Part shown: positions 28,815 through 36,869 of the stretch, piece by piece | Position numbering within the stretch: the stretch's first letter is position 1 | Layout of the letters: each line of letters opens with the position of its first letter | DNA from: Photobacterium obscurum | GTDB lineage: Bacteria > Pseudomonadota > Gammaproteobacteria > Enterobacterales > Vibrionaceae | Length of the DNA: 64,000 nucleotides | Assembly (NCBI RefSeq): GCF_026191635.1 | Contig: NZ_JAKRRW010000004.1 | Coordinates: forward strand, 124,001-188,000 | Reading direction: 5' to 3' | The notes under the pieces: generated by a model | The model's input: the letters and a program-made list of their open reading frames with translations, nothing else | Database searches by the model: none | Told to the model about the DNA's origin: nothing | Program-made: the position numbers and the translations under genes

Positions 28815-29126
28815 ATGAAACCTCTAATTTCTTGTTTTGTAGCACTTTCGTTAGCAGTCTTTCCACCTGCGGTATTGGCAAAAAAAGGTCATCACCACAA
28901 GCACCACCATAAGCATCATCATAAACACCACCACCATGATCACCACAGCCATCATCGTGATGTTGTCATCGTGAAAGAAGAGCACCACTCATACCATAAG
29001 TCTAGGCTGCCTGAGATCGCGACCTTTGCGGTGATCGCTGGCGTATCGTATGCAATTATTAACAATACATTCTACAAGAAGTCTGGCGATGAATATCGCT
29101 CTGTCGAAACACCTTCCTATCGATAA
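28815..29126 (+). CDS. Histidine-rich exported small protein
   Basis: The 103-residue product has a signal peptide (MKPLISCFVALSLAVFPPAVLA), then a track of 19 His residues within about 30 positions, interspersed with Lys and Asp. A hydrophobic segment follows (LPEIATFAVIAGVSYAIINN) and a polar tail. The His track would bind Ni, Cu or Zn in the periplasm, with the second hydrophobic stretch as a possible anchor. The low-complexity His codons (CAC/CAT mix) suggest expansion. Function is inferred only from composition. A stem-loop without a T tract follows at 29133-29162. Confidence 0.7.
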   Translation: MKPLISCFVALSLAVFPPAVLAKKGHHHKHHHKHHHKHHHHDHHSHHRDVVIVKEEHHSYHKSRLPEIATFAVIAGVSYAIINNTFYKKSGDEYRSVETPSYR

Positions 29127-29561
29127 ATCTATAGCCAGCAGTAAAAAATAATGCTGCTGGCTCTAGTCCTTATAACCGAGAAATACCCACCTGGTAATTT
29201 CAAAATTTGCGAATTTAATCACAAACAGAGTTTTATTCTGTGAATGTGGCTATTGCATCTCATCTTAAATGCTATAAAAAACACTTCAATATCAATGAAT
29301 TATTCATGCCTTTGGCATGGCTGACTGCTTTGGGGTGATTAGGGGACAATAAATTGGTGTTTATGCCTGCTGTACGTCAACCATCTAGATTTATTGGTTG
29401 TTTTTCTTCTGCTTTGTGAAATTTTAATTGCCAGCGGTTGGCTTCTACAGTTTTTTGTTTAATTCTAAATGTAAATCAAATGTTGCGACTGTTGGTTGTG
29501 GTTGTAGCGGTAACCAGCAGAGTGAAATAGGAATTCAAAGCAAGGAACTAGGAGCAAATTG
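29127..29561. other. Intergenic region
   Basis: About 430 AT-rich bases upstream of the dioxygenase operon. Apart from the hairpin at 29133-29162, I see no gene or recognisable site. Confidence 0.5.
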
Positions 29562-30218
29562 ATGAATACTTTGTTAGAGCGCACACTGCAGCTGATTCAG
29601 CTGAGCGGACAAGCCATTAGTGATCTTTCGCCTTCTTTTGACCATTTGCCAACCACAGCTCATGCCGATGGCCAGTATCGCCTACGTCGCTACTCGGTCG
29701 TAAAGCTAAACCAGGGTAAGGTTGAGCACTTGCCTTCGCGTCAGTTTGTGCAGTCTGATGATATCAATACGTTCCAGGGGAATGTGAGCCGGAGCTTTGA
29801 AACGTTGGAAGCGTCTATCTTGCAAAGTGAAGGCTTACGTGAGATGTGCGAAGTATTTCAAAAAGCGAATGGCTTGGATGACGGGCATGAAATAGAAATT
29901 CATCAAATTCGTATCTCAGCTATTGAAGAGGAAACATTGGTTGCTCCTGAAGGCGTTCACCAAGACGGTTTTGATCACCTTGCAGTGATCGGTATCGGTC
30001 GCCATAACATTGAAGGTGGCGAGTTTCTGGTTTACCGGGAAAAGAAAGATCTTCCTTTTTTGAGTATGGCGCTGCAGCAGGGTGAAGTTGCTATTTTGGC
30101 TGACCGTCAGCTCTGGCATAATGCTCGTCCGATCCGAGCGGTGAAAAAAGATGAGCAAGGCTATTTGGATCTGTTTGTTCTGACTGCGAAGGAGCCTAGC
30201 TATGCCGTTCACGCCTGA
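29562..30218 (+). CDS. 2-oxoglutarate/Fe(II) dioxygenase of the PF10014 (IDO/BsmA) type
   Basis: The start at 29562 follows GGAGCAAATTG. The 218-residue product has the iron triad H133-x-D135 (HQDGFDHLAVIG) and H186 (LWHNARPI), with the nearby Arg suited to bind 2-oxoglutarate. The N-terminal YRLRRYSVVK segment also fits PF10014, whose members hydroxylate free amino acids such as isoleucine, while BsmA affects biofilm. It overlaps the following aminotransferase by 17 nt, so both are made together. The reaction may be hydroxylation of an amino acid that the partner then processes; that is inference. Confidence 0.8.
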   Translation: MNTLLERTLQLIQLSGQAISDLSPSFDHLPTTAHADGQYRLRRYSVVKLNQGKVEHLPSRQFVQSDDINTFQGNVSRSFETLEASILQSEGLREMCEVFQKANGLDDGHEIEIHQIRISAIEEETLVAPEGVHQDGFDHLAVIGIGRHNIEGGEFLVYREKKDLPFLSMALQQGEVAILADRQLWHNARPIRAVKKDEQGYLDLFVLTAKEPSYAVHA

Positions 30219-31440
30219 AGCTGTACGCCAGAGTTTTCCTGCTCTTAACCAAACTGTTAATAATGAGCCCGTGTACTTTTTCGATGGACCGGGCGGCTCT
30301 CAGGTACCTTCAGCAGTACTTGAGAAGATGACGGCTTACTTAGGTCATTTTAACTCAAACTTAGGTGGTGCCTTTTTCTCGAGTGCCGAAACGGTCTCTG
30401 TTGTTGAGCAGGCAAGGGCATCCGCACAGGCATTACTTGGGGCACCGTCAGCCGATAACATTGTATTTGGCGCCAACATGACCTCGCTAACATTTCAGCT
30501 TAGCCGTGCAATTAGCAGAGACTGGCAAGCCGGCGATGAAATTATTGTTACGGCACTGGATCATTACTCGAATGTTTCAAGCTGGCAGCAAGCCGCTGAA
30601 GATAAAGGGGTGATTGTTCATCAAGTACGGGTTAACGAAGCAGACTGTACCTTGGACTATGAGCATTTATTCTCTCTACTGAGCAACAAAACTCGACTGG
30701 TAGCGGTGACATATGCGTCGAATACGACGGGGTCACTGGTTGGTGTTAAACGTATCATTGATGCGGCTCACCTGATGGGGGCCCAGGTGTATGTCGATGC
30801 AGTCCACTATGCTCCGCATGCATTGGTCGATGTTCAAGCGTTAGGTTGCGATTTTCTGGCGTGTTCTGCCTATAAGTTTTTTGGTCCCCATGTCGGCATC
30901 GCCTACGTTGCACCACAATGGCTACAGACGCTTCGGCCATACAAAGTTGAACCCGCCACCGAGCAGGGACCCGGACGCTTCGAAACCGGTACCCAGAGTT
31001 TTGAGGCCTTGGCAGGTTTGGTGGCAGCTGTTGAGTATTTGGCGCAATGGGGTGATAAGGGCGCTAGTTTGCGCCAGCGTTTGATACAAAGCTATGCACA
31101 ATATCAGCAGCATGAAGCGGTACTTAGCCAGCACTTTTTGTATTGCCTGTCCCAGTACAGCAATATCAAATTATACGGTATTGATGAGCCATCCCGCATA
31201 AGTGAGCGCACGCCGACATTCGCAATTCGTATCGACGGCGTAACGCCCGGTGATGTGGCTAGCCATCTGGGACGGCTTAATATGTGTGTTTGGAATGGCC
31301 ACTTTTATGCGCTGGGTTTATGCAAGCAACTTGGGGTGCTTGAAGAAGGTGGCGTGATTCGCATTGGACTGATGCATTACAACACGGTCGAAGAGATTGA
31401 TCAGCTATTTGAAGCGTTAGGCCCTTTTTTGCAACGTTAG
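30202..31440 (+). CDS. Cysteine-desulfurase-like class-V aminotransferase
   Basis: The 412-residue product has the fold-type I PLP architecture of the SufS/CsdA group: YFFDGPGGSQVPSAVLEKM, DNIVFGANMTSLTFQLSRA (phosphate-binding region), ALDHYSNVSSW, and the Schiff-base lysine K225 in CSAYKFFGPHVGI. It then has RFETGTQSFEALAGL and a C-terminal AIRIDGVTPGDVASHLGRLNM. The TIGR01976-type 'cysteine desulfurase-like' family is a good fit. The mobile Cys loop of true desulfurases is not evident, so it may be a beta-elimination or transamination enzyme. Overlap with the dioxygenase gene ties it to an amino-acid modification path. Confidence 0.85.
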   Translation: MPFTPEAVRQSFPALNQTVNNEPVYFFDGPGGSQVPSAVLEKMTAYLGHFNSNLGGAFFSSAETVSVVEQARASAQALLGAPSADNIVFGANMTSLTFQLSRAISRDWQAGDEIIVTALDHYSNVSSWQQAAEDKGVIVHQVRVNEADCTLDYEHLFSLLSNKTRLVAVTYASNTTGSLVGVKRIIDAAHLMGAQVYVDAVHYAPHALVDVQALGCDFLACSAYKFFGPHVGIAYVAPQWLQTLRPYKVEPATEQGPGRFETGTQSFEALAGLVAAVEYLAQWGDKGASLRQRLIQSYAQYQQHEAVLSQHFLYCLSQYSNIKLYGIDEPSRISERTPTFAIRIDGVTPGDVASHLGRLNMCVWNGHFYALGLCKQLGVLEEGGVIRIGLMHYNTVEEIDQLFEALGPFLQR

Positions 31441-31506
31441 TGTATGCTGCCGGTTCAATCGCTCCTAACTGTCACAGGCTTGAACGGATGCACTATAAAA
31501 ACGTGA

Positions 31507-31522
31507 TGTGATCAATGTCACA
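31507..31522 (+). promoter_or_regulatory. CRP-binding site, perfect half-sites
   Basis: TGTGATCAATGTCACA is an exact TGTGA-N6-TCACA match. A -10-like TATTTA lies about 32 bases from its centre, which fits a class II CRP-activated promoter starting near 31557. Confidence 0.75.
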
Positions 31523-31556
31523 GATGTCTTTACGGGGTGTTGTTCTGTATTTAAAC

Positions 31557-31652
31557 GGAATGATATTCTCTATCTGGTAATGGTTCTCAGCAATATGGAT
31601 GTTGCTTGATTAGGCTTTATTTTTGCAGCGGGCTGATGCTCGCTTTTTTTTT
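31557..31652 (+). ncRNA. Candidate CRP-activated small RNA (or efflux-operon leader)
   Basis: If transcription starts near 31557, the transcript ends about 95 nt later at a stem AGCGGGC/GCTCGCT (31627-31644) followed by nine T residues. No ORF with a ribosome site is inside. The size, promoter and terminator fit an Hfq-type sRNA. No known family is recognised, so this could instead be the leader of the downstream efflux operon. Confidence 0.4.
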
Positions 31653-31887
31653 GCAATATTATTCTTCCTTAATATCTTCTGTTCGTCTTTTAATTTCTAT
31701 CCATTATTTTCATTGAAAACAGATATATAAACCAATTTTGCTAGTAACGTTCCTTCTTTCTATTTTTGCTACTGCATCTGGTTAATCTGATGTGGGAAAG
31801 ATACGTGATACAGACTGGTTGAAATTTAGAGCTATTACTCTAAAATCAGCACTTCCGGCCAACGACAATGGCTCAAAGGAAAGAATA

Positions 31888-33366
31888 ATGAGAATAAAGC
31901 CTATTGCGGTAATGACGTGTTGCGCCGCTATGCTGACGATGCCTTTTGATGGTGTCATTTCTGGTGCTTATGCATCAGCCCCCCTTGATAACAGTGCCCT
32001 TTCTGCAACTGCAGAACGGCAACAAGCCGTTAGTTTTGCCGATGCCTGGCAGGCGGTAGTATTAGGTAATGATGACTTAGCGGCAGAGCGTGCCAATGTT
32101 GATCGTGCCAAGCACCTGCAGGATGCGGCTAGTGATCTGTATTTTCCGCAAATTTCAGCAACGGCGAACTACACCCGTTTGGATAAGCCGGTTGAAATTA
32201 AGCCTTCAGATCTGGTTGCCAGTATGCCAGCAGGAGACTCTATTGCCGGCTTGGCGCAAATGCTGGGTATAAACCCTGCCAGTCTAGACAAGATGTTTAC
32301 CTCCCAACTGACTGAGCGCGATATTTTCACCAGTTCTATTCGTGCCGTATGGCCGATTTTTACCGGTGGCCGGATTATGGCGGCACAAGATATTGCTAAG
32401 GGCCAGAGTGAAGAGGCTCGCTATTTGTTGGCGATGAAACAGCAGGCAAAATTCGAAGATTTGGCCAAGTTCTATTTCGGCGTTGCAATGACCCAGCATG
32501 TACTGCAAACCCGTATCGATGTTGAGCAGGGGTTGAAGAAACACTTCGAGCATGCACAAAAGCTTGAAAAACAGGGACAAATCGCCAAGGTGGAGCGCCT
32601 GCAGGCTGAAGCCTCCTATGACAAGGCACGGGTAGAGCGACGGAAAGCCGAGCGAGATATGGAAATTGCCCAGGTGGCATTGACCAAGCTGCTCAAACTT
32701 GATCTGCCGGCGGTTCCATCTACGCCTTTGTTTACCAATACTTCTCTGCCTCCGATGAGTGCCTTCATCGAGAAAACGCTTGTTGATTACCCAGGGCTGA
32801 AGATCTTGGATGCTAAGAGGAAACAGGCGAGCGGCTTGATTGATGCCGAGAAGGGCAAGTATTACCCAGAGGTGTACCTGTACGGTAATTACAGCCTGCA
32901 TGAAGACGATACGTTAGCGGCCAAAACGGCGCCGGATTGGGCTGTAGGCGTTGGGGTGAACATTCCGCTTCTGGATAATTCCGGCCGCTCTGGCAAGGTC
33001 AAGGCTGCGCACAGTGCTGTTACACAAGTGAATTACCTGCGCGCTCAGGCCGAGCAGGATCTGTCGGTATTGGTTGAGAAAACCTATCGTGAAGCAATGC
33101 AGGCCCTGGAGGAATATAACGGCCTGGCTTCTAGCTTGCAGTTGGCGCAAGAAAATGTGCGCTTGCGAGAGAAAGCTTTCAGCCAAGGGCTATCGACGTC
33201 ATTGGATGTGGTTGATGCTGAGCTGTATCAGGCCAGTGTCAAAACCCAGCGCTCAGCCGCTGCATTTCAGTATGTGATCTCTTTGTCTCGCCTGTTGGCT
33301 GTTAGTGGTGAGATGAACAGTTTTAATCAATATCAGCAATATCAAGGTTTAGAGGTTAAGTCATGA
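31888..33366 (+). CDS. TolC family outer-membrane efflux protein
   Basis: The ATG at 31888 (AAAGGAAAG upstream) starts a 492-residue protein with a signal peptide ending in GAYASA. Two TolC-type repeats follow: SFADAWQAVVLGNDDLAAERANVDRAK and, later, AQENVRLREKAFSQGLSTSLDVVDAEL, with the long helical hairpin regions between. The GVGVNIPLLDNSGRSGKV strand region belongs to the beta-barrel. It would form a trimeric outer-membrane duct. It is the first gene of a four-gene operon with 4-nt overlaps. The substrate is unknown. Confidence 0.9.
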   Translation: MRIKPIAVMTCCAAMLTMPFDGVISGAYASAPLDNSALSATAERQQAVSFADAWQAVVLGNDDLAAERANVDRAKHLQDAASDLYFPQISATANYTRLDKPVEIKPSDLVASMPAGDSIAGLAQMLGINPASLDKMFTSQLTERDIFTSSIRAVWPIFTGGRIMAAQDIAKGQSEEARYLLAMKQQAKFEDLAKFYFGVAMTQHVLQTRIDVEQGLKKHFEHAQKLEKQGQIAKVERLQAEASYDKARVERRKAERDMEIAQVALTKLLKLDLPAVPSTPLFTNTSLPPMSAFIEKTLVDYPGLKILDAKRKQASGLIDAEKGKYYPEVYLYGNYSLHEDDTLAAKTAPDWAVGVGVNIPLLDNSGRSGKVKAAHSAVTQVNYLRAQAEQDLSVLVEKTYREAMQALEEYNGLASSLQLAQENVRLREKAFSQGLSTSLDVVDAELYQASVKTQRSAAAFQYVISLSRLLAVSGEMNSFNQYQQYQGLEVKS

Positions 33367-34337
33367 GTAAGGTTAAGTCTTTAGTAGCAATCGTACCGGC
33401 TGCGGCGCTGGTTGGCTGGCTTGGCTACACTTTCTGGCAGGCTTATCAGCCTCAGCCTGAACGTATGCAGGGCCAGATCGAGGCGCAGCAATACAACGTT
33501 TCATCAAAAGTACCGGGTCGGATTGAGCAGGTCTTGGTCCGGAAAGGTGACAGGGTCGAACGCGGTGACTTGATTTTCACGCTGCTGAGCCCAGAGCTAG
33601 ATGCCAAGCTTGAACAAGCTAAAGCGGGTCAGGAAGCCGCGGGGGCGATGGCTGAGCAGGCAAAAAAAGGTGCCCGTAGCCAGGAAATCGCAGCGGCAAA
33701 AGATCAGTGGCAGAAAGCCAAGGCGGCTGCAGAACTGATGGGCAAGACTTACCAACGTGTTGATAACCTTTATAAAGACGGTGTTGTGGCTGAGCAGAAA
33801 CGCGATGAGGCCTATACCCAGTGGCAGGCAGCACGGTATACAGAGCGCGCGGCTTACCAGATGTTTGAAATGGCTAAAGAAGGTGCTCGTGACGAAACCA
33901 AGCGTGCGGCGGCAGAAAAGGCTCGAATGGCCGCGGGTGCCGTAGCCGAAGTGGAAGCCTATGCGGCAGATACGCAGGTTGAAAGCTGGCATGATGGTGA
34001 AGTTACCCAAATTTTGCTGCATGAAGGCGAGCTGGCACCACAGGGCTTTCCGGTCGTGAGTGTGGTTGATATTCGTGATGCATGGGCTGTTTTCCATGTG
34101 CGCGAAGACAAGCTGAAAGACTATAACCAAGGGGCTGAAATCGAAGCTTCGATCCCGGCACTTGGCAACGAGAAGTACAGCTTCAAAGTCAGCCATGTTG
34201 CTGTTATGGGGGATTTTGCAACCTGGCGTACCACGGATCCTGCTCAGGGCTTCGATATGCGCACTTTTGAGGTAGAGGCTCGTCCTACCCAGCCGATCGA
34301 AGGGCTGCGAGTAGGTATGAGTGTGATTGTTGAGTGA
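33363..34337 (+). CDS. HlyD family periplasmic adaptor
   Basis: The 324-residue product has an N-terminal membrane anchor (SLVAIVPAAALVGWLGYTFWQ), then the first lipoyl half motif (NVSSKVPGRIEQVLVRKGDRVERGDLIF). A coiled-coil hairpin rich in Ala, Lys and Gln follows (about residues 80-190). The second lipoyl half motif is ESWHDGEVTQILLHEGELAPQGFPV and a beta-barrel domain closes the protein. AGAGGTTAAGTC precedes the ATG, which overlaps the tolC-like stop by 4 nt. It would bridge the inner-membrane permeases to the outer-membrane duct. It resembles YhiI-type adaptors. Confidence 0.88.
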   Translation: MSKVKSLVAIVPAAALVGWLGYTFWQAYQPQPERMQGQIEAQQYNVSSKVPGRIEQVLVRKGDRVERGDLIFTLLSPELDAKLEQAKAGQEAAGAMAEQAKKGARSQEIAAAKDQWQKAKAAAELMGKTYQRVDNLYKDGVVAEQKRDEAYTQWQAARYTERAAYQMFEMAKEGARDETKRAAAEKARMAAGAVAEVEAYAADTQVESWHDGEVTQILLHEGELAPQGFPVVSVVDIRDAWAVFHVREDKLKDYNQGAEIEASIPALGNEKYSFKVSHVAVMGDFATWRTTDPAQGFDMRTFEVEARPTQPIEGLRVGMSVIVE

Positions 34338-35503
34338 TCAGCATGAGTTTTATTTCGCAGTTACGTCGTGAGTGGCAGTTACTGAGAGCCGATGGTTGGC
34401 TCAGGGCCTTGGTCTCGTGGCTTCCCCTCACGCTCTTTGTAACGATGTGGGCGATTTTTTCCTCGGGCATTGCACGTGATCTGCCCATTGGTGTGGTCGA
34501 TTTCGATCACAGCCGGTTATCGCGGCAGGTCGTGCGCCAGTATGATGCCAGCCCTGCAATTGCAGTGACCGGGGCGTTCCAGTCGGTTGAGCAGGGTAGC
34601 AGGGCGTTGAGGGCCGGTGAGGTGTATGCCTTGGTGGTGATCCCGCATGATCTGGAGAAGAAGACGTTGCTGGGTCAGGCTCCTGATATCAAAGCGTTCT
34701 ATAATAGCCAGTTTATTCTTATTGCCAAGCTGGTTAACTCGGCCATTGTTCAGGCCCAGGGGACGCTGAATGCCTCGGTAGATACCTTGCAAAATATGGC
34801 TGGGGGAACGGCCGTGCCTGCTCAGGCACTTGGTCAAGCTGTACCGCTTCGTTCGCAAATCACACCGCTCTATAACAGCAACAGCCATTATGGCCAGTTT
34901 CTTGTATCTGCGACTATTCCGGCAACGTGGCAGATCCTGATTGTGATCACCACCATTTTGGCGCTGGCAGCCGAGATACGGCAACAGGGGGTTAGGGCTT
35001 GGCTGCATGCTGCGCCGGCTCGTAACCTGCTGGCTAAACTCGTTCCTTACACTTTGCTGTTTTGGTTGCAGGGCATACTGTTTCTCTGGGGGCTATATGT
35101 ACTCCTTGGCTGGCCAATGCACGGTAACTGGCTGATATTGATGCTGGCGCAGTTGCTTACCGTCATTGCCTGTCAGGGCATTGCGGCACTCTTCTTCTTG
35201 TTGCCGCTTGAACCGACCAAAGCCATGAGTTTTGCCGCCGGGTTTACGGCGCCTGCGTTTGCCTTCGTCGGCGTGACATTTCCGGCAACTGACATGCCAG
35301 CCTTCGCCCAGTTTTGGCGGGCAATGTTGCCGGTAACACATTACCTCGAGGTGCAAGTTCACCAGGTTAACCATGGTCAATCGTTCATTGATGCCTTACC
35401 GCAGCTGGCCATCTTGACGGCATTCATGCTGCCTTTACTGGTAGCCGTACTAAGAGCAAAGGGCTTGGTCGCAGGGAATCAAACCGCAGAGGTGAAGCTA
35501 TGA
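34334..35503 (+). CDS. ABC-2 type permease subunit (YhhJ-like)
   Basis: The 389-residue product (GTG 34334; ATG 34343 is an alternative) has one N-terminal membrane segment, a periplasmic domain of about 150 residues (DLPIGVVDFDHSRLSRQVVRQYD), and five or so C-terminal segments. FLVSATIPATWQILIVITTILALAAEIRQQG is the characteristic core of ABC-2 type 3 permeases. Exporters of this kind need an ATP-binding subunit, but none is encoded next to it. It overlaps its neighbours by 4 nt on both sides. Likely part of a heterodimer with the next gene. Confidence 0.85.
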   Translation: MISMSFISQLRREWQLLRADGWLRALVSWLPLTLFVTMWAIFSSGIARDLPIGVVDFDHSRLSRQVVRQYDASPAIAVTGAFQSVEQGSRALRAGEVYALVVIPHDLEKKTLLGQAPDIKAFYNSQFILIAKLVNSAIVQAQGTLNASVDTLQNMAGGTAVPAQALGQAVPLRSQITPLYNSNSHYGQFLVSATIPATWQILIVITTILALAAEIRQQGVRAWLHAAPARNLLAKLVPYTLLFWLQGILFLWGLYVLLGWPMHGNWLILMLAQLLTVIACQGIAALFFLLPLEPTKAMSFAAGFTAPAFAFVGVTFPATDMPAFAQFWRAMLPVTHYLEVQVHQVNHGQSFIDALPQLAILTAFMLPLLVAVLRAKGLVAGNQTAEVKL

Positions 35504-36681
35504 GTTGGCGTTCGTTGTTTAAGTTTGAATTGAATGCAATTTTTACCAATCAATCCATACTTTTCACTGTTTTTGGTGGTGTGCTGATCTATTCATTTTT
35601 ATATCCGCAGCCATACTCTCAGCAGCTGCCACGTAATCAGCAGGTTGTGGTGGTTAACCTTGATAACAGTCAGGTGAGCCGAGAGCTTGAACGCATGGTA
35701 GAGGCCACCCCCCAGGTTAAGTTAGCTGCGCGGGCATCAAGTGTCGATGAAGCCAAATCGATGATGAATAAGGGAAAGGTACAGGGGTTATTGGTTATCC
35801 CTGAACATTTCTCTCGTGACCTCCTACTGGGGAAAAGTCCGACTTTGGTTTATGCCGGCGATGCAGCTTACTTTTTGGTTTATGGTTCTGTGGTTGAAGG
35901 TTTAGCGACGGCTGGGGGAACCTTGGGAGCCAAGGCGAAAGTGTCGAGGATGGTGATGTCGGGAGACAACATTGCGTTGGCTGCCAAGCAATACTCGGCC
36001 ATGAACCTGCAGATGCAGCCAGTGTTCAACCCAACAATGGGCTATATCAGCTACGTTGTTCCTGCTGTGTTTGTATTGATTCTGCACCAGACACTTTTGA
36101 TTGCCGTTGCATTACTGGGAGGCGGTCAGAATGAGTATCATAAACAGGGAAAAGCGGGCTACTGGCTTCAGTACCCAGCCTGGAAAGTCATGCTGGTGCG
36201 GGGCTGCCTGTTTATGTTGCTCTATTTGCCTCTGGTGATGTATTACTTTGGTTTTAGTTTTGCCTATTATCAGATCAGTCGGCTGGCTTCTATTTCGGAC
36301 TTGATGGCGGTTACATTGCCGTTTCTTCTTGCTGTGATCTTTATGGGCATGATTATCGGCCAATTGATCCCAAGACGTGAGCTGGCAACCGTTATGGTAT
36401 TACTGAGTTCGATTCCGCTGATTTTCTCAGCCGGTTTTATATGGCCGACTTCAGCTATTCCTGCTCCAATTACGGCGCTGGTTCAGTTGGTTCCAGCTGT
36501 GCCTGCAATTCATGCCTTCTTAAGGCTGAATCAGATGGGGGCGGACTTTAGCCAGGTTGTGCTCCTGTGGGGGCAGTTATGGCTACAGGTATTTGCCTAT
36601 GGCGGAATTGCGATGCTCTTAATCCTAAGAACGAAAAGACGGCAAAAGCCCTCAGTGACAAGCAGGAATGAGCAAGCATAA
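35500..36681 (+). CDS. ABC-2 type permease subunit, second half of pair
   Basis: The 393-residue product shares the layout of the previous gene: one N-terminal membrane segment, a periplasmic domain (QQLPRNQQVVVVNLDNSQVSRELERMV), then five or six C-terminal segments. YISYVVPAVFVLILHQTLLIAVALLGGGQNE corresponds to the core, and LIPRRELATVMVLLSSIPLIFSAGFIWP to the last segments. GAGGTGAAGCT sets a good ribosome site. It ends the operon; a terminator follows at 36697. The two permeases probably form a heterodimer. The energy-coupling subunit must be supplied from elsewhere, if it is needed. Confidence 0.85.
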   Translation: MSWRSLFKFELNAIFTNQSILFTVFGGVLIYSFLYPQPYSQQLPRNQQVVVVNLDNSQVSRELERMVEATPQVKLAARASSVDEAKSMMNKGKVQGLLVIPEHFSRDLLLGKSPTLVYAGDAAYFLVYGSVVEGLATAGGTLGAKAKVSRMVMSGDNIALAAKQYSAMNLQMQPVFNPTMGYISYVVPAVFVLILHQTLLIAVALLGGGQNEYHKQGKAGYWLQYPAWKVMLVRGCLFMLLYLPLVMYYFGFSFAYYQISRLASISDLMAVTLPFLLAVIFMGMIIGQLIPRRELATVMVLLSSIPLIFSAGFIWPTSAIPAPITALVQLVPAVPAIHAFLRLNQMGADFSQVVLLWGQLWLQVFAYGGIAMLLILRTKRRQKPSVTSRNEQA

Positions 36682-36696
36682 GGGACTGCCTATAAG

Positions 36697-36724
36697 AAAA
36701 AGCGCCAGGAATTGGCGCTTTTTT
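36697..36724 (+). terminator. Intrinsic terminator after the efflux operon
   Basis: AAAAGCGCCA and TGGCGCTTTT form a 10-bp stem with a 6-nt loop and a T run, 15 nt past the last permease stop. Confidence 0.92.
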
Positions 36725-36869
36725 GTGGCTGGTATCTGCTCTGCCTTGATAGAAAAACAACGTAAAAAACCAACCCATATCTCATTCGGTAATTGGTTGT
36801 CGCTTTATACTCTGCAAAGAATGAATACAGTAATAGCCATTTATCAATGCACTCGCACGTATCTGGCAA

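Larger units (their letters stand above)
31441..31887. other. Intergenic region with CRP site and candidate small RNA
   Basis: No protein gene is seen between the PLP enzyme and the tolC-like gene. The stretch holds a consensus CRP site, a -10-like element and an intrinsic terminator, all listed separately. Confidence 0.6.

Noticed and set aside
31792..31887. N-terminal extension of the TolC-like gene from 31792
   Set aside because: The first 32 residues are polar, lie before the signal peptide and have no ribosome site; the ATG at 31888 has both.
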